From NCBI GenBank assembly GCA_022736595.1, contig DZDC01000089.1:1-9092 (forward strand): a stretch of DNA of 9,092 nt, in the 5' to 3' direction. Positions 1 to 8,405 of the stretch are shown piece by piece (position 1 is the stretch's first letter; each line of letters starts with the position of its first letter). Made by a program: the position numbers and the translations under genes. Source of the DNA: Draconibacterium orientale. GTDB lineage: Bacteria; Bacteroidota; Bacteroidia; Bacteroidales; UBA1556. The notes under the pieces were generated by a model. It saw only the letters and a program-made list of their open reading frames with translations. It ran no database searches and was not told the origin of the DNA.

Positions 1-3
1 ACA

Positions 4-53
4 ATACAACCTCAACCTTAGACGGTCTAAATTGAAAATTGTCATGTACTAAA
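4..53 (+). repeat. Left copy of a perfect 50-bp terminal inverted repeat
   Basis: These 50 bases are the exact reverse complement of 9043-9092. Identity stops abruptly on the inner side, since base 54 differs from its counterpart, and on the outer side it is limited by the end of the window, so the full repeat is probably longer. It contains a 13-bp palindrome, TTAGACGGTCTAA (18-30, central G). Read inward, one frame is open from base 2 and ends with NLNLRRSKLKIVMY and a TAA stop at 50-52, one base before identity ends. Read outward, another frame starts with ATG at 45-43 and stays open to the edge. The repeat may be the end of an insertion sequence whose transposase runs almost to its terminus, but no family is recognisable from 50 bases. 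Confidence 0.95.
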
Positions 54-86
54 TAGTAACTAACTAATTTCATTTACAATCCAACC

Positions 87-133
87 AAAAAATAATAAAC
101 ATTTCATACCAAAAGAGTTGTTTATTATTTTAT
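87..133. repeat. AT-rich inverted repeat / possible hairpin in the leader region
   Basis: Arms 87-101 and 119-133 are complementary at 14 of 15 positions, with 13 uninterrupted pairs between 89-101 and 119-131, around a 17-nt loop. The stem is almost entirely A-T. On the plus strand it is followed by a T-rich run (133-138), and on the minus strand it ends in a T run, so it could be a weak bidirectional terminator. Its right arm also overlaps the -33 element and spacer of the promoter at 117-147, so an operator for a dimeric regulator is possible. Chance pairing of AT-rich DNA cannot be excluded. Confidence 0.5.
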
Positions 134-147
134 TTTTTATATATTTG
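117..147 (+). promoter_or_regulatory. Bacteroidota-type promoter for the barrel protein gene
   Basis: GTTG at 117-120 lies exactly 19 bp upstream of TATATTTG at 140-147. This matches the Bacteroidota primary sigma factor pattern (TTTG, about 19 bp, TAnnTTTG) with one substitution in the -33 box. Transcription would start near 152-155, giving a leader of about 35 nt before the ATG at 188. This is the best promoter in the window because both boxes and the spacing agree. Confidence 0.6.
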
Positions 148-187
148 CCATCCAAAAGTCACTTAATTTTAAGATAATTAGTTATCT

Positions 188-1048
188 ATGAATCTATTTA
201 AATACATAGTAGTAGTTGCTTTTTTAATTACATCGAACCATGCTTTTGCAAAAAAATGGAACAACCCTTATGGAGCCGATTGGGCTTTTGGAGCCCATTT
301 TGGAGGTACCGCTTTTTTTGGTGACCTTACATTAGGAGAATCAATGCTAAGTGCAACTCCATTTTCTAAGTATTTTTACGACAACTTGAGGTTGATGGCT
401 GGCATTACTTTAGAGCGATCCATTGGCTCAATTATTATTGTTTCAGGTAATATGCAGTATGGAAAAATTCAAAGCACCAAATCCACCAGTAACGCTTACT
501 TTGTAGCCAACGTTTTTGAATACAATTTGATGGCAAACATCAACCTAACCAACTTAATTTTGGGTGTAGATCGACGAAGACATTTCATGATTTATGGCGG
601 TATCGGATTGGGATTGAGTGAATCGAGAAGCTGGAAATATACCCTAGACAAAGAAAAACTCATTGGCACCAATGGATTTGGGTCACCTAAATCTCCCAAC
701 GGAACCTATGTACCGATGACAGAAACCATGGTTCCAATAGCTTTAGGAATTAAATTTTATGTAGGAAACAATCTCACTATCAATCTCGAAGGAAGTGGCC
801 ATGCCATAAACTCAGATAAAATAGACGCAACTCCTAATAAAAACAGTAGTTTTATTGCAAGCCTTGAAGGATACACCTACTATTCATTAGGTATCGAATA
901 TTGGTTTGGAGATATTCATAGAACCAGCAAAGGAAAAAGCAATGCTCGCTATAGCTCTAGCAAAGGCAGTGCTAGCGAATATTGGAGCAAAAATAAAAAA
1001 GGGAAAACACAGTTTAAAAAGGCTCGACGTCGATTTAAATTCACCTAA
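188..1048 (+). CDS. Exported outer-membrane beta-barrel protein (DUF6089-like) with a basic C-terminal tail
   Basis: A 286-residue protein of unknown precise function, predicted to sit in the outer membrane. Residues 1-21 form a signal peptide (Lys-5, hydrophobic core, AFA cleavage site before Lys-22). The mature start, with AHFGGTAFFGDL at 36-47, resembles the opening strand of Bacteroidota DUF6089/porin-family small barrels. Alternating hydrophobic/polar strands rich in Tyr, Gly and Asn continue to YYSLGIEYWFGD at 231-242, which looks like the last strand. After it comes an unusual tail (243-286) with about 15 Lys/Arg and a single acidic residue. The ATG at 188 is chosen because it gives a complete signal peptide and lies downstream of a good promoter. 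No Shine-Dalgarno site is visible. The glycosyltransferase gene begins 39 bp downstream. Export and barrel fold are fairly secure; the DUF6089 label is from motif memory only. Confidence 0.7.
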   Translation: MNLFKYIVVVAFLITSNHAFAKKWNNPYGADWAFGAHFGGTAFFGDLTLGESMLSATPFSKYFYDNLRLMAGITLERSIGSIIIVSGNMQYGKIQSTKSTSNAYFVANVFEYNLMANINLTNLILGVDRRRHFMIYGGIGLGLSESRSWKYTLDKEKLIGTNGFGSPKSPNGTYVPMTETMVPIALGIKFYVGNNLTINLEGSGHAINSDKIDATPNKNSSFIASLEGYTYYSLGIEYWFGDIHRTSKGKSNARYSSSKGSASEYWSKNKKGKTQFKKARRRFKFT

Positions 1049-1063
1049 GGTGCTTTTTATTGA

Positions 1064-1071
1064 TACTTTTG
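1064..1071 (+). promoter_or_regulatory. Possible -7 box upstream of the glycosyltransferase
   Basis: TACTTTTG followed by C matches the Bacteroidota -7 consensus, but no TTG-type -33 box lies at the expected distance (1041-1044 reads TCAC). If used, transcription would begin near 1076-1078, leaving a leader of only about 10 nt before the TTG start at 1088. By chance several such matches are expected in a window this AT-rich, so support comes mainly from its position in the 39-bp gap between genes. Confidence 0.35.
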
Positions 1072-1087
1072 CATAAAGTTTTATTTT

Positions 1088-2314
1088 TTGCAAAGAACAT
1101 TACATATCGCAGTTCCTCTGCTCGACGAATTGGAAAATATTCCAAATCTGCTCGACCTAATCAGTCAGCAAATAAGTCGCAATTTCAAAGCGTATTTCTG
1201 TGTTAATCAACCTGATGATTGGTGGTTCGACTCCGAAAAAATTAGTATTTGTCACAACAATCAGACGTCTATTCAATACATCACCCGATGGGCAAAAGCC
1301 CAAGCCTTTGAAACTATCCTCATTGACAAATCCAGTCGAGGAAATGGCTGGAAAGGCAAAAACCTTGGCGTTGGCTGGGCTCGCAAGACTTTATTTGACA
1401 CCATTCTCTCAACCACCTCTCCTGAGGATATTATTGTAAGCCTCGACGCCGATACCTTTTACAACCATTCCTTCATTCTTGATATCGAGCAATATTTTTA
1501 CTCAAATGAAAATATATCCGCATTAAGTCTGCCATATTACCACCCTCTAAATCAAAACCTTGAAGCCAGCAAAAGCATACTTCGATATGAGATTTATATG
1601 CGGTATTATCTTTTGATGCTTTTCGAAATCAACTCGCCCTATTCTTTTACTGCCCTTGGCTCTGGAATGGCTTTTAAAGTAAAGGCATTAAAAAAATTAG
1701 GAGGTTTTAGCCCCAAACTTTCCGGAGAAGATTTTTATTTTCTTCAAAAAATAGTAAAAACTGGTCGCTTAGGTTTGTGGATTGATAATCGAGTTGAACC
1801 ACAAGCGCGCTTTTCGAATCGGGTGTTCTTCGGAACCGGACCTGCAATGATTAAAGGAAATCAAGGCAATTGGAGTTCTTATCCTCTGTATCCTAAACGA
1901 TTTTTTTACCAAATAAAGGCATTTTACGACCTCGTCCCTCTCTTATTTCAAGACAATATACCCACTCCCATTGATGATTTTCTTGGCGGGACTCCACAAG
2001 CCCATGTATTGTGGAATAAATTACGAAGCAATTTCAAAACTTTAGGAAACTTTACAAAAGCCCTTCACGATTACTTTGATGGATTGCGCATCTTACAGTT
2101 TGTTAAAAGTCAAAAATGGGAAGAATCGGATGAAGAAATTTTAACCCAATTCTTAAAAGACAACCCTTCTGAGGATTATCCATTACCATTAAAAAACTTG
2201 AAATTTGAGGCCTCCAGCATTGATGATTTAAACGAAATACGTAACTATCTTTGCAAATTGGAAATTAAGCAACGTACAATCAAACCATGGACGCAAAACT
2301 CATCTGTATCTTAG
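1088..2314 (+). CDS. Family 2 glycosyltransferase, TTG start
   Basis: A 408-residue GT-A fold glycosyltransferase, probably cytoplasmic, as no clear membrane helix is seen. The N-terminus LHIAVPLLDELENIPNLLD (5-23) is the usual first strand and nucleotide-binding segment. VSLDADT (117-123) carries the Asp-x-Asp metal/nucleotide-sugar motif (120-122). GSGMAF (191-196) and GEDFYFL (213-219) supply the acceptor-site loop and the Glu-Asp catalytic-base region, and RFSNRVFFGTGPA (241-253) is a conserved segment after the catalytic core. Sugar and acceptor cannot be read from the sequence. The TTG at 1088 is the only usual start codon between the in-frame TGA at 1061 and the first conserved strand. 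The gene overlaps miaA by 28 nt, which suggests translational coupling in an operon with miaA and nadB. Confidence 0.8.
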   Translation: MQRTLHIAVPLLDELENIPNLLDLISQQISRNFKAYFCVNQPDDWWFDSEKISICHNNQTSIQYITRWAKAQAFETILIDKSSRGNGWKGKNLGVGWARKTLFDTILSTTSPEDIIVSLDADTFYNHSFILDIEQYFYSNENISALSLPYYHPLNQNLEASKSILRYEIYMRYYLLMLFEINSPYSFTALGSGMAFKVKALKKLGGFSPKLSGEDFYFLQKIVKTGRLGLWIDNRVEPQARFSNRVFFGTGPAMIKGNQGNWSSYPLYPKRFFYQIKAFYDLVPLLFQDNIPTPIDDFLGGTPQAHVLWNKLRSNFKTLGNFTKALHDYFDGLRILQFVKSQKWEESDEEILTQFLKDNPSEDYPLPLKNLKFEASSIDDLNEIRNYLCKLEIKQRTIKPWTQNSSVS

Positions 2315-3198
2315 GAACCACAGCCACAGGAAAAACTCAACTTGCTGCCCAACTCGCTGCTCTTATTGGGGGCGAAATTATCAGCGCCGATTCGCGTCAA
2401 GTGTATAGAGGCATGGACATTGGAAGTGGAAAAGATTTAAATGAATTTGTGGTAAACGGGCAAAATATTCCCTTTCACCTTATTGATGTGGTTGATCCTG
2501 GTTATGAATACAATGTTTTTGAATTTCAAAACGACTTTTTTGAAGCCTATAATCAAATTATAGAAAAAGAACAAATTCCTATCCTTTGTGGAGGCACTGG
2601 AATGTATATTGAATCGGTATTAAAAGGTTATCAGTTAGTTAAAGTACCTCGAGACGAAGCCTTAAGAGTGCGTTTAGATAAAAAATCAGAGGTAGAATTG
2701 CAAGAAATGTTACGTCAAACGCGTATGCCTCATAACACCACCGATAGCACAGACCGTGAAAGGATGTTCAGAGCCATCGAAATTGATTCATACTATCAAG
2801 AACATCCAGATTTAATAAGAAAAACACCTAAGATAAATGCCATCAATTTCGGAATGCGTTATGAGCGGAATGAAATTAGAGACCGCATAACCAACCGACT
2901 AGAACATCGCCTTCAAAACGGACTCTTGGAAGAAGTCCAACAATTGATTAATTCTGGAATTTCACCCGATATTTTAAAGTTTTACGGCCTTGAATATCGT
3001 TTCATTACACAATACCTCCTTGAAGAAATCTCTTACAATTCCATGTTTCAAGAATTGAATACAGCCATACATCAATTTGCAAAACGTCAGGAGACTTGGT
3101 GGAGAAAGATGGAAAAACAAGGCACTCGAATCCTTTGGATTGATGGAAATCTTTCTATTGATGAAAAAATTACCTTTGTCCTTAGTCATTTAAAATAA
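2287..3198 (+). CDS. miaA: tRNA dimethylallyltransferase (MiaA family), divergent form
   Basis: Transfers a dimethylallyl group from DMAPP to N6 of A37 in tRNAs reading codons that begin with U (family knowledge), in the cytoplasm. The 303 residues are close to the usual length. Visible motifs are the P-loop GTTATGKT (10-17), ADSRQVYRGMDIG (34-46) with the conserved Asp-35, GGTGMY (102-107) and the C-terminal AKRQETWWRK (265-274). The sequence departs from the E. coli type: GSGKDLNEF (46-54) replaces the usual GTAKP segment, EYNVFEFQNDF (74-84) replaces the SAADFRRDA region, and HNTTDSTDRERMFRAIEI (149-166) replaces the DP...HPND..R..RALE block. From memory, Bacteroidota often carry two MiaA paralogues and this resembles the second kind, so a canonical copy may exist elsewhere. 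A TATCTTTG box at 2246-2253, inside the preceding gene, could be an internal promoter but has no -33 partner. Confidence 0.9.
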   Translation: MDAKLICILGTTATGKTQLAAQLAALIGGEIISADSRQVYRGMDIGSGKDLNEFVVNGQNIPFHLIDVVDPGYEYNVFEFQNDFFEAYNQIIEKEQIPILCGGTGMYIESVLKGYQLVKVPRDEALRVRLDKKSEVELQEMLRQTRMPHNTTDSTDRERMFRAIEIDSYYQEHPDLIRKTPKINAINFGMRYERNEIRDRITNRLEHRLQNGLLEEVQQLINSGISPDILKFYGLEYRFITQYLLEEISYNSMFQELNTAIHQFAKRQETWWRKMEKQGTRILWIDGNLSIDEKITFVLSHLK

Positions 3199-3224
3199 CC
3201 TATTGATTCTTACTTATCCTTTTT

Positions 3225-4805
3225 ATGAGAAAAAAAGTTGATTTTTTAGTTATCGGATCTGGTATCGCAGGACTTTCGTACGCACTTGATGTAGCGGAAC
3301 ATGGCAATGTTATTATCGTTTCCAAATCGGTTGCCGATGAAACCTCAACCAAATATGCACAAGGCGGCATTGCTGCAGTGATGTACAGTCCTGATAGCTA
3401 CGAAAAACACATCCAAGACACACTTACCGCCGGAGCGGGATTATGCGATGAGCAAATTGTTCGCATGGTGGTGAGTGAAGCCCCAGATCGGATTGGGGAG
3501 CTTATTGAAAGAGGCACCCGTTTCGATCTTAAAAATGATGGAACTTATGCCTTAGGACGAGAAGGTGGACATTCTGAAAATCGAATTCTACACCATAAAG
3601 ATGCTACAGGCAGAGAAATCATACGAGCCTTACTTCACAAAGTAAAAAACCATCCAAATATTGAACTTCTTGAAGGCTTTTATGCCATCGACCTTATCAC
3701 TCAACACCATCTGGGACAATGGATTACAAGTAAAAGTACGGATATTGAATGCTTTGGATGTTATGTTCTGAATCCACACACCAAGAAGATTGACACCATT
3801 CTTTCAAAAATTACTCTTTTGGCCACTGGTGGAGCAGGTAATGTTTACCGGACTACCACCAATCCAGTGGTGGCATCGGGAGATGGCATTGCCATGGCAC
3901 ATCGCGCTAAAGCCAAAGTCGAAAATATGGAGTTCATACAATTTCACCCTACAAGTCTCTATAATCCTGGCGAAAAGCCTTCGTTCCTCATTACTGAAGC
4001 AATGCGTGGATTTGGTGCAATTTTGCGGAACAAAGATGGCATCGCTTTTATGAAAAAATACGATCCTCGAGCCGAACTTGCCCCTCGCGACATCGTTACG
4101 CGAAGCATCGATTCTGAAATGAAACTGCAAGGAAGCAGCCATGTTTACCTCGATTGCCGTCACCTCGACCCCAATGAACTAATTACTGAATTTCCTCGTA
4201 TTTATGCCAAATGCCTGAGCATTGGCATTGATATTCGTCGCGATCTTATTCCAGTGGTGCCGGCAGCTCACTACATTTGTGGAGGAATTACCGTGGATCA
4301 ATCTGGTAAAACCTCTATTCATTCACTCTATGCCGCAGGTGAATGTTCGTCATCGGGTATGCATGGCGCAAATCGACTGGCCTCCAACTCATTACTCGAA
4401 GCGGTTGTTTATGCCCATCGGGCTGGAGTGGATTCCGTAAAAAGCTTTAAAAACGTTAGCTTCAACAATTTAGTTCCCGATTGGAACGACGAAGGGATGA
4501 TTTTGAATGAAGAAATGATTTTAATAACACAAACCACTCGTGAGCTTCAAAACATCATGAATAGTTATGTAAGTATTGTAAGATCAACACTTAGGCTCAA
4601 CCGAGCCTTCAACCGACTTGGACTCATTTATAAAGAAACCGAAGATCTTTACCAAAAGTCAATTCTCAACAAAGACCTATGCGAACTGCGTAACCTCATC
4701 AAAGTTTCGTACCTTATTGTAAAAATGGCTTTGGAACGTAAAGAAAGTATTGGGCTCCACTACTCCACCGATTATTTACCGGAAAATGCCCAAGAACATA
4801 TATAG
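3225..4805 (+). CDS. nadB: L-aspartate oxidase
   Basis: FAD enzyme oxidising L-aspartate to iminoaspartate, the first step of de novo NAD synthesis; NadA then makes quinolinate. The 526 residues compare with about 540 in E. coli. The N-terminal dinucleotide fold has GSGIAG (11-16), followed by TKYAQGGIAA (42-51). Residues equivalent to the E. coli active site are intact: Glu-118 in HSENR, His-241 in HPTSLY, Arg-288 in LAPRDI, His-349 in PAAHYICGG and Arg-384 in GANRLASNS. LYAAGECSSSGMHGAN (368-383) is the C-terminal FAD-contact signature. A helical C-terminal domain follows, and the set separates it from succinate dehydrogenase SdhA. It starts 26 nt after miaA and is probably co-transcribed; a TACCTTTG box at 3171-3178 could give extra initiation. 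Neither nadA nor nadC is in the window. Confidence 0.95.
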   Translation: MRKKVDFLVIGSGIAGLSYALDVAEHGNVIIVSKSVADETSTKYAQGGIAAVMYSPDSYEKHIQDTLTAGAGLCDEQIVRMVVSEAPDRIGELIERGTRFDLKNDGTYALGREGGHSENRILHHKDATGREIIRALLHKVKNHPNIELLEGFYAIDLITQHHLGQWITSKSTDIECFGCYVLNPHTKKIDTILSKITLLATGGAGNVYRTTTNPVVASGDGIAMAHRAKAKVENMEFIQFHPTSLYNPGEKPSFLITEAMRGFGAILRNKDGIAFMKKYDPRAELAPRDIVTRSIDSEMKLQGSSHVYLDCRHLDPNELITEFPRIYAKCLSIGIDIRRDLIPVVPAAHYICGGITVDQSGKTSIHSLYAAGECSSSGMHGANRLASNSLLEAVVYAHRAGVDSVKSFKNVSFNNLVPDWNDEGMILNEEMILITQTTRELQNIMNSYVSIVRSTLRLNRAFNRLGLIYKETEDLYQKSILNKDLCELRNLIKVSYLIVKMALERKESIGLHYSTDYLPENAQEHI

Positions 4806-4864
4806 TTAACAGCATCTTAAATCTATTTAACAAATTGCATATGTAAGTCATATCGTATTTTTGA

Positions 4865-4872
4865 TAAATTTG
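4865..4872 (+). promoter_or_regulatory. Possible -7 box for dsbD
   Basis: TAAATTTG followed by C sits in the 134-nt gap between nadB and dsbD and matches TAnnTTTG. At the expected -33 position (4842-4845) the sequence is TGTA, a poor match. Transcription would start near 4877-4880, giving a leader of about 60 nt. No hairpin terminator for nadB is visible in this gap, so read-through from the upstream operon may also contribute. Confidence 0.4.
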
Positions 4873-4939
4873 CAATTGTTATTCTGCAACCAACAAATAA
4901 GCTTATTAAATCAATATTTATTATCATAAACAACAAATA

Positions 4940-7012
4940 ATGAGTAAATTAAAACTTTTATTTTTTTTTGCTTTTATTCTAAGTGGGTTTTTTGCTAACT
5001 CACAGAACTTAGGAGCATTCAAACCAGGACAAAAACAAAAGGACCCCGTAAGCTGGACACAAGAATACAAGAAAACAGGTCAAAATGAATATACCTTAAC
5101 CTTTAAAGCCACTGCCGATCCACATTGGCATTTTTATTCTCAATATACTCAAGGCACCATGCCTATGGCTTTTTATTTTGACGAAATATCTGGATATGAA
5201 TTGGTTGGAAAAGCATCTGAATCTCCTAAACCCAAAGAAGAATATGATGAATTGCTAGGAGGGCTCACAAAATATTGGGATAAAACAGCTACTTTTAAAC
5301 AAAAAATTCAAATTCTTACCTCAGACCCAATCAAGGTTCATGGAGCCATTGAGTTCCAAGCTTGTATCGATGGAGCTTGCACCGCACTTACTTATAATTT
5401 TAGCTTTGATATTATTGAGAAAAGTGCAAGCTCAGTACAAGAACCCAAAGCAAATCCTCAGGTTTCCATTGATTCAAAAGAGGAGAAAGACAGCATTGAA
5501 GCCGTAACTCCTTTGAGTGAAAATCCAGAATCCGGCATAATTGAGCCCTCAGAAATGAACAAGGCTGATTGGATGAAGAAAATATACAAACCTGTTATTG
5601 AAGATCTTAAAATATATGAGAACGAAAATTCAATAACAGACAAAAGCTTTCTCATCATCTTTTTACTTGGTTTTGTTGGTGGTTTAATTGCCCTAATGAC
5701 ACCTTGTGTTTGGCCTATGATTCCAATGACTGTTAGCTTTTTCCTCAAGAAAGCAAACAAAGCCAAGGGCAAAAAAGACGCAATCATTTACGGAATTTCT
5801 ATTATAGTAATTTATGTTGCTTTTGGACTTGGAGTTACAGCAATTTTTGGTGCGGATGCTATGAACGCTCTGGCCACTTCAGCAGTTTTTAACATTATAT
5901 TCTTCGCTATTTTAGTTCTCTTTGCCATTTCGTTTTTGGGCGCTTTTGAAATACAACTTCCGACAAAATGGACCAATAAAATGGATGAGAAAGCCGATAA
6001 ATCATCGGGACTGATTAGCATATTTTTTATGGCCTTCACTTTAGTATTGGTTTCTTTTTCATGCACCGGTCCCATCATTGGTACTTTATTAGTTGAAGCC
6101 GTTACTAAAGGCCTGTGGGGACCCGCCATAGGAATGACGGGCTTTTCATTGGCTTTGGCGTTACCATTTACTTTGTTTGCCATATTCCCTTCAATGATGA
6201 GCTCTCTTCCCAAATCAGGTGGATGGCTCAACTCAGTAAAAGTTGTGCTAGGCTTTTTAGAACTTGCTTTAGCTCTTAAATTTTTATCTGTTGCCGATAT
6301 GGCCTACCATTGGGGTATTTTAGATAGAGAAGTATTTCTATCGCTCTGGATTGTAATTTTTGCATTATTGGGGGTTTACTTACTTGGCAAAATAATGTTC
6401 AGTCACGATTCTAAAACCGAAAAAGTTGGAGTTTTCCGTTTATTCTTGGCTATGATTTCATTTTCATTTGCATTGTATATGATTCCAGGACTTTGGGGTG
6501 CACCACTTAAAGCTATTTCTGCCTTCTCTCCTCCCATCTCTACCCAAGACTTTAACCTTTACGATGGCACAGTGCATGCAAAATTCGAAGATTATGATGA
6601 AGGCATGGCTTATGCCAAGGAACACAACATGCCCGTAATTGTGGACTTTACAGGTTGGGGATGTGTTAACTGTAGAAATATGGAATTGGCTGTTTGGTCT
6701 GACCCACTAGTAAAGGAAACCTTAGAAGAAAAATATGTTCTCATTTCTTTATTTGTGGATGATAAAACCATGTTGCCCGAAAATAAAATGAGAATTTCAA
6801 ATTTTACTGGAAATAAACTTAGAAATGTTGGAAACCTTTGGAGCGATTTGCAAATTGGTAAATTTGGTCAGTCTTCACAACCCTACTACTTTGCTTTAGA
6901 TTACAATGGGAAACTACTCACTGGACCTATCGCTTACGAGCTGGATGTGAATAAATACAAAAGCTTCTTAGAAAATGGATTAAAAGAGTTTGCTAAAAGA
7001 CATCAGAAATAG
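4940..7012 (+). CDS. dsbD: Transmembrane thiol:disulfide interchange protein, DsbD family
   Basis: Moves reducing electrons from cytoplasmic thioredoxin across the inner membrane to periplasmic partners (family knowledge). The 690 residues exceed the roughly 565 of E. coli DsbD, largely because of a long linker. In order: signal peptide (1 to about 21); periplasmic alpha domain (about 30-160) with Cys-142 and Cys-147 in CIDGAC; a charged, low-complexity linker (about 160-230); an eight-helix-type membrane domain (about 235-530) with Cys-256 in TPCVWPMIP and Cys-375 in SFSCTGP; and a periplasmic thioredoxin-like gamma domain (about 545-690) with WGCVNC, Cys-575 and Cys-578. All three redox cysteine pairs are present, so the relay should be complete. 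The gene is flanked by a possible promoter and a strong terminator and looks monocistronic, giving no hint of its client (cytochrome c maturation or disulfide isomerases are usual). Confidence 0.92.
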   Translation: MSKLKLLFFFAFILSGFFANSQNLGAFKPGQKQKDPVSWTQEYKKTGQNEYTLTFKATADPHWHFYSQYTQGTMPMAFYFDEISGYELVGKASESPKPKEEYDELLGGLTKYWDKTATFKQKIQILTSDPIKVHGAIEFQACIDGACTALTYNFSFDIIEKSASSVQEPKANPQVSIDSKEEKDSIEAVTPLSENPESGIIEPSEMNKADWMKKIYKPVIEDLKIYENENSITDKSFLIIFLLGFVGGLIALMTPCVWPMIPMTVSFFLKKANKAKGKKDAIIYGISIIVIYVAFGLGVTAIFGADAMNALATSAVFNIIFFAILVLFAISFLGAFEIQLPTKWTNKMDEKADKSSGLISIFFMAFTLVLVSFSCTGPIIGTLLVEAVTKGLWGPAIGMTGFSLALALPFTLFAIFPSMMSSLPKSGGWLNSVKVVLGFLELALALKFLSVADMAYHWGILDREVFLSLWIVIFALLGVYLLGKIMFSHDSKTEKVGVFRLFLAMISFSFALYMIPGLWGAPLKAISAFSPPISTQDFNLYDGTVHAKFEDYDEGMAYAKEHNMPVIVDFTGWGCVNCRNMELAVWSDPLVKETLEEKYVLISLFVDDKTMLPENKMRISNFTGNKLRNVGNLWSDLQIGKFGQSSQPYYFALDYNGKLLTGPIAYELDVNKYKSFLENGLKEFAKRHQK

Positions 7013-7073
7013 CATAGTAAAAGCGTAAATTAATCCAATATTTATTTATCTTTTTCAAATGACAATATAAGTC

Positions 7074-7101
7074 AAAAGCCATCCAAAAGATGGCTTTTTT
7101 T
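7074..7101 (+). terminator. Intrinsic terminator after dsbD
   Basis: A perfect 10-bp stem (7074-7083 pairing with 7089-7098, AAAAGCCATC / GATGGCTTTT) with a 5-nt loop is followed by further T residues to 7101. It lies 61 nt past the dsbD stop. It is placed between convergent dsbD and pyrE, and the A-rich left arm gives a four-T run on the minus strand, so it may also stop pyrE transcription, more weakly. Confidence 0.88.
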
Positions 7102-7117
7102 ATTTATTTTGTTTCAT

Positions 7118-7759
7118 TTAAATTCCCCATTTGTCGGGAGCTAAGCGCCATTCTTTAATGGAATCTACTTCACTTTCCTGAATATATTGTGACTCTAATG
7201 CTATTTGAATCAATGTATTATAATCGGTTAAAGTATGCAACTTAACTTTTGATTCATCAAAAGCCTCTTCAGCAACATTGAAGCCATAGGTAAAAATGGC
7301 TACCATGCCTTTAACAATGCAACCCGCATCTCTCAGAGCTTCAACAGCCTTTAGCGAACTTCCACCAGTAGAAATCAAATCTTCAATCACTACCACCGAT
7401 TGACCTTCAGATACCACGCCTTCAATCTGATTCTTCATTCCGTGTGACTTTTTATCGGTGCGCACATAGACAAATGGCTTACCTAAGTCCTGTGCTACAA
7501 GAACTCCATTGGCAATAGCTCCAGTAGCCACTCCAGCAATTACATCCACATCTGGGTACAAATCGTTGATAATTTTTACAAACTCCTGACGGATGTATGT
7601 ACGTATTGAAGGGAAAGACAATGTTTTGCGATTGTCACAATAAATTGGAGATTTCCAACCCGAAGCCCAAGTAAAAGGCTCTTTTTTGTTTAACTTTACC
7701 GCCTGTATTTTTAAAAGCGATTCGGCTGTTTTTCTTGCTGTTTCTATTTTGTAATCCAT
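7118..7759 (-). CDS. pyrE: Orotate phosphoribosyltransferase
   Basis: Converts orotate plus PRPP to orotidine 5'-monophosphate, the penultimate step of de novo UMP synthesis, in the cytoplasm. The 213 residues are the usual length. FTWASGWKSPIYCDNR (29-44) is the N-terminal orotate/PRPP segment. RTDKKSHGMKNQIEG (100-114) is the flexible catalytic loop with Lys-103, Lys-104 and His-106. VVVIEDLISTGGSS (122-135) is the PRPP-binding signature with adjacent acidic residues, and TGAIANG (79-85) is the preceding loop. The ATG at 7759-7757 is favoured because the TARKTAESLLKIQAVKL helix follows it. The gene faces the dsbD terminator at its 3' end and is divergent from a NUDIX gene just 7 nt away, so its promoter must lie inside that gene. 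Confidence 0.95.
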   Translation of the reverse strand: MDYKIETARKTAESLLKIQAVKLNKKEPFTWASGWKSPIYCDNRKTLSFPSIRTYIRQEFVKIINDLYPDVDVIAGVATGAIANGVLVAQDLGKPFVYVRTDKKSHGMKNQIEGVVSEGQSVVVIEDLISTGGSSLKAVEALRDAGCIVKGMVAIFTYGFNVAEEAFDESKVKLHTLTDYNTLIQIALESQYIQESEVDSIKEWRLAPDKWGI

Positions 7760-7763
7760 AAGG

Positions 7764-7771
7764 CAAATGTA
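7764..7771 (-). promoter_or_regulatory. Possible -7 box for pyrE, overlapping the NUDIX start codon
   Basis: On the minus strand this reads TACATTTG followed by C, a full match to TAnnTTTG. It ends 4 nt before the pyrE ATG, so transcription would begin at or very near the start codon and give a leaderless or nearly leaderless mRNA. A TTTG lies upstream (7791-7788), but the spacer is only 16 bp rather than about 19. The box includes the ATG of the divergent NUDIX gene (7767-7769). Confidence 0.35.
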
Positions 7772-8405
7772 TAAAGTTTTTAGAGAACAAAAAGCGATTT
7801 TAATAACTTCTTTAAATGATTTTTCGTCCTATTTTGGGGCAAAAAATATCCTTTTACACTCGCCTTCCGATATGAAAAAGGTGCTAAAAAACTTATATAA
7901 ATACAAATCAAACCTTGCTGTAATTAAATGTCAAGACCTTAATCGTGCCATTGAATCTTTTGAAAATCAATTTATTGTAAAAGTGGCTGCTGGTGGTTGG
8001 GTTTTTAATGACGAGCAAAATCTTTTAATGATTCATCGTAATGACCGTTGGGATATACCAAAAGGCCATTTAGAACCCAACGAAAGCCTTGAAGCATGCG
8101 CTTTGCGCGAAGTGGAAGAAGAATGTGGTATTTCAGATCTTGTAATCAAACAAAAACTAGGTATCAGTCGATATTTGTTTAAGCAAAAAGGCAAAACGCA
8201 TCTTAAAGTGGTTCATTGGTATTTGATGCATTCCAATTTTAAAGGTACTTTTGAACCCCAAATTGAAGAAGGTATTGAAAAGGCTCAATGGGTTGATCGT
8301 CAGGAATTGGAATATTATTTAGATCAAAGTTTTCCTTCCATAAACACCTTTTTTCACCAATTTGTAAATCCTATAATTAATGATACAAGTAAAACAAGTA
8401 TATAA
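7767..8405 (+). CDS. NUDIX hydrolase
   Basis: A 212-residue protein with a C-terminal NUDIX domain. Such enzymes hydrolyse a nucleoside diphosphate linked to another moiety, but the substrate is not evident here. The NUDIX box is complete at 100-122: Gly-100, Glu-106, then Arg-114, Glu-115, Glu-117, Glu-118, Gly-121 and Ile-122, fitting Gx5Ex7REUxEExGU. AAGGWVFNDEQNLLMIHR (74-91) and WDIPKG (95-100) are the usual preceding strands. The first 65 or so residues (MYKVFREQKAILITS...) are an extension that I recall from Bacteroidota homologues and cannot assign. That extension supports the ATG at 7767, since the next Met is residue 36. It overlaps the ABC ATPase gene by 26 nt and is probably co-transcribed with it, though no promoter for it is obvious inside pyrE. 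Confidence 0.88.
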   Translation: MYKVFREQKAILITSLNDFSSYFGAKNILLHSPSDMKKVLKNLYKYKSNLAVIKCQDLNRAIESFENQFIVKVAAGGWVFNDEQNLLMIHRNDRWDIPKGHLEPNESLEACALREVEEECGISDLVIKQKLGISRYLFKQKGKTHLKVVHWYLMHSNFKGTFEPQIEEGIEKAQWVDRQELEYYLDQSFPSINTFFHQFVNPIINDTSKTSI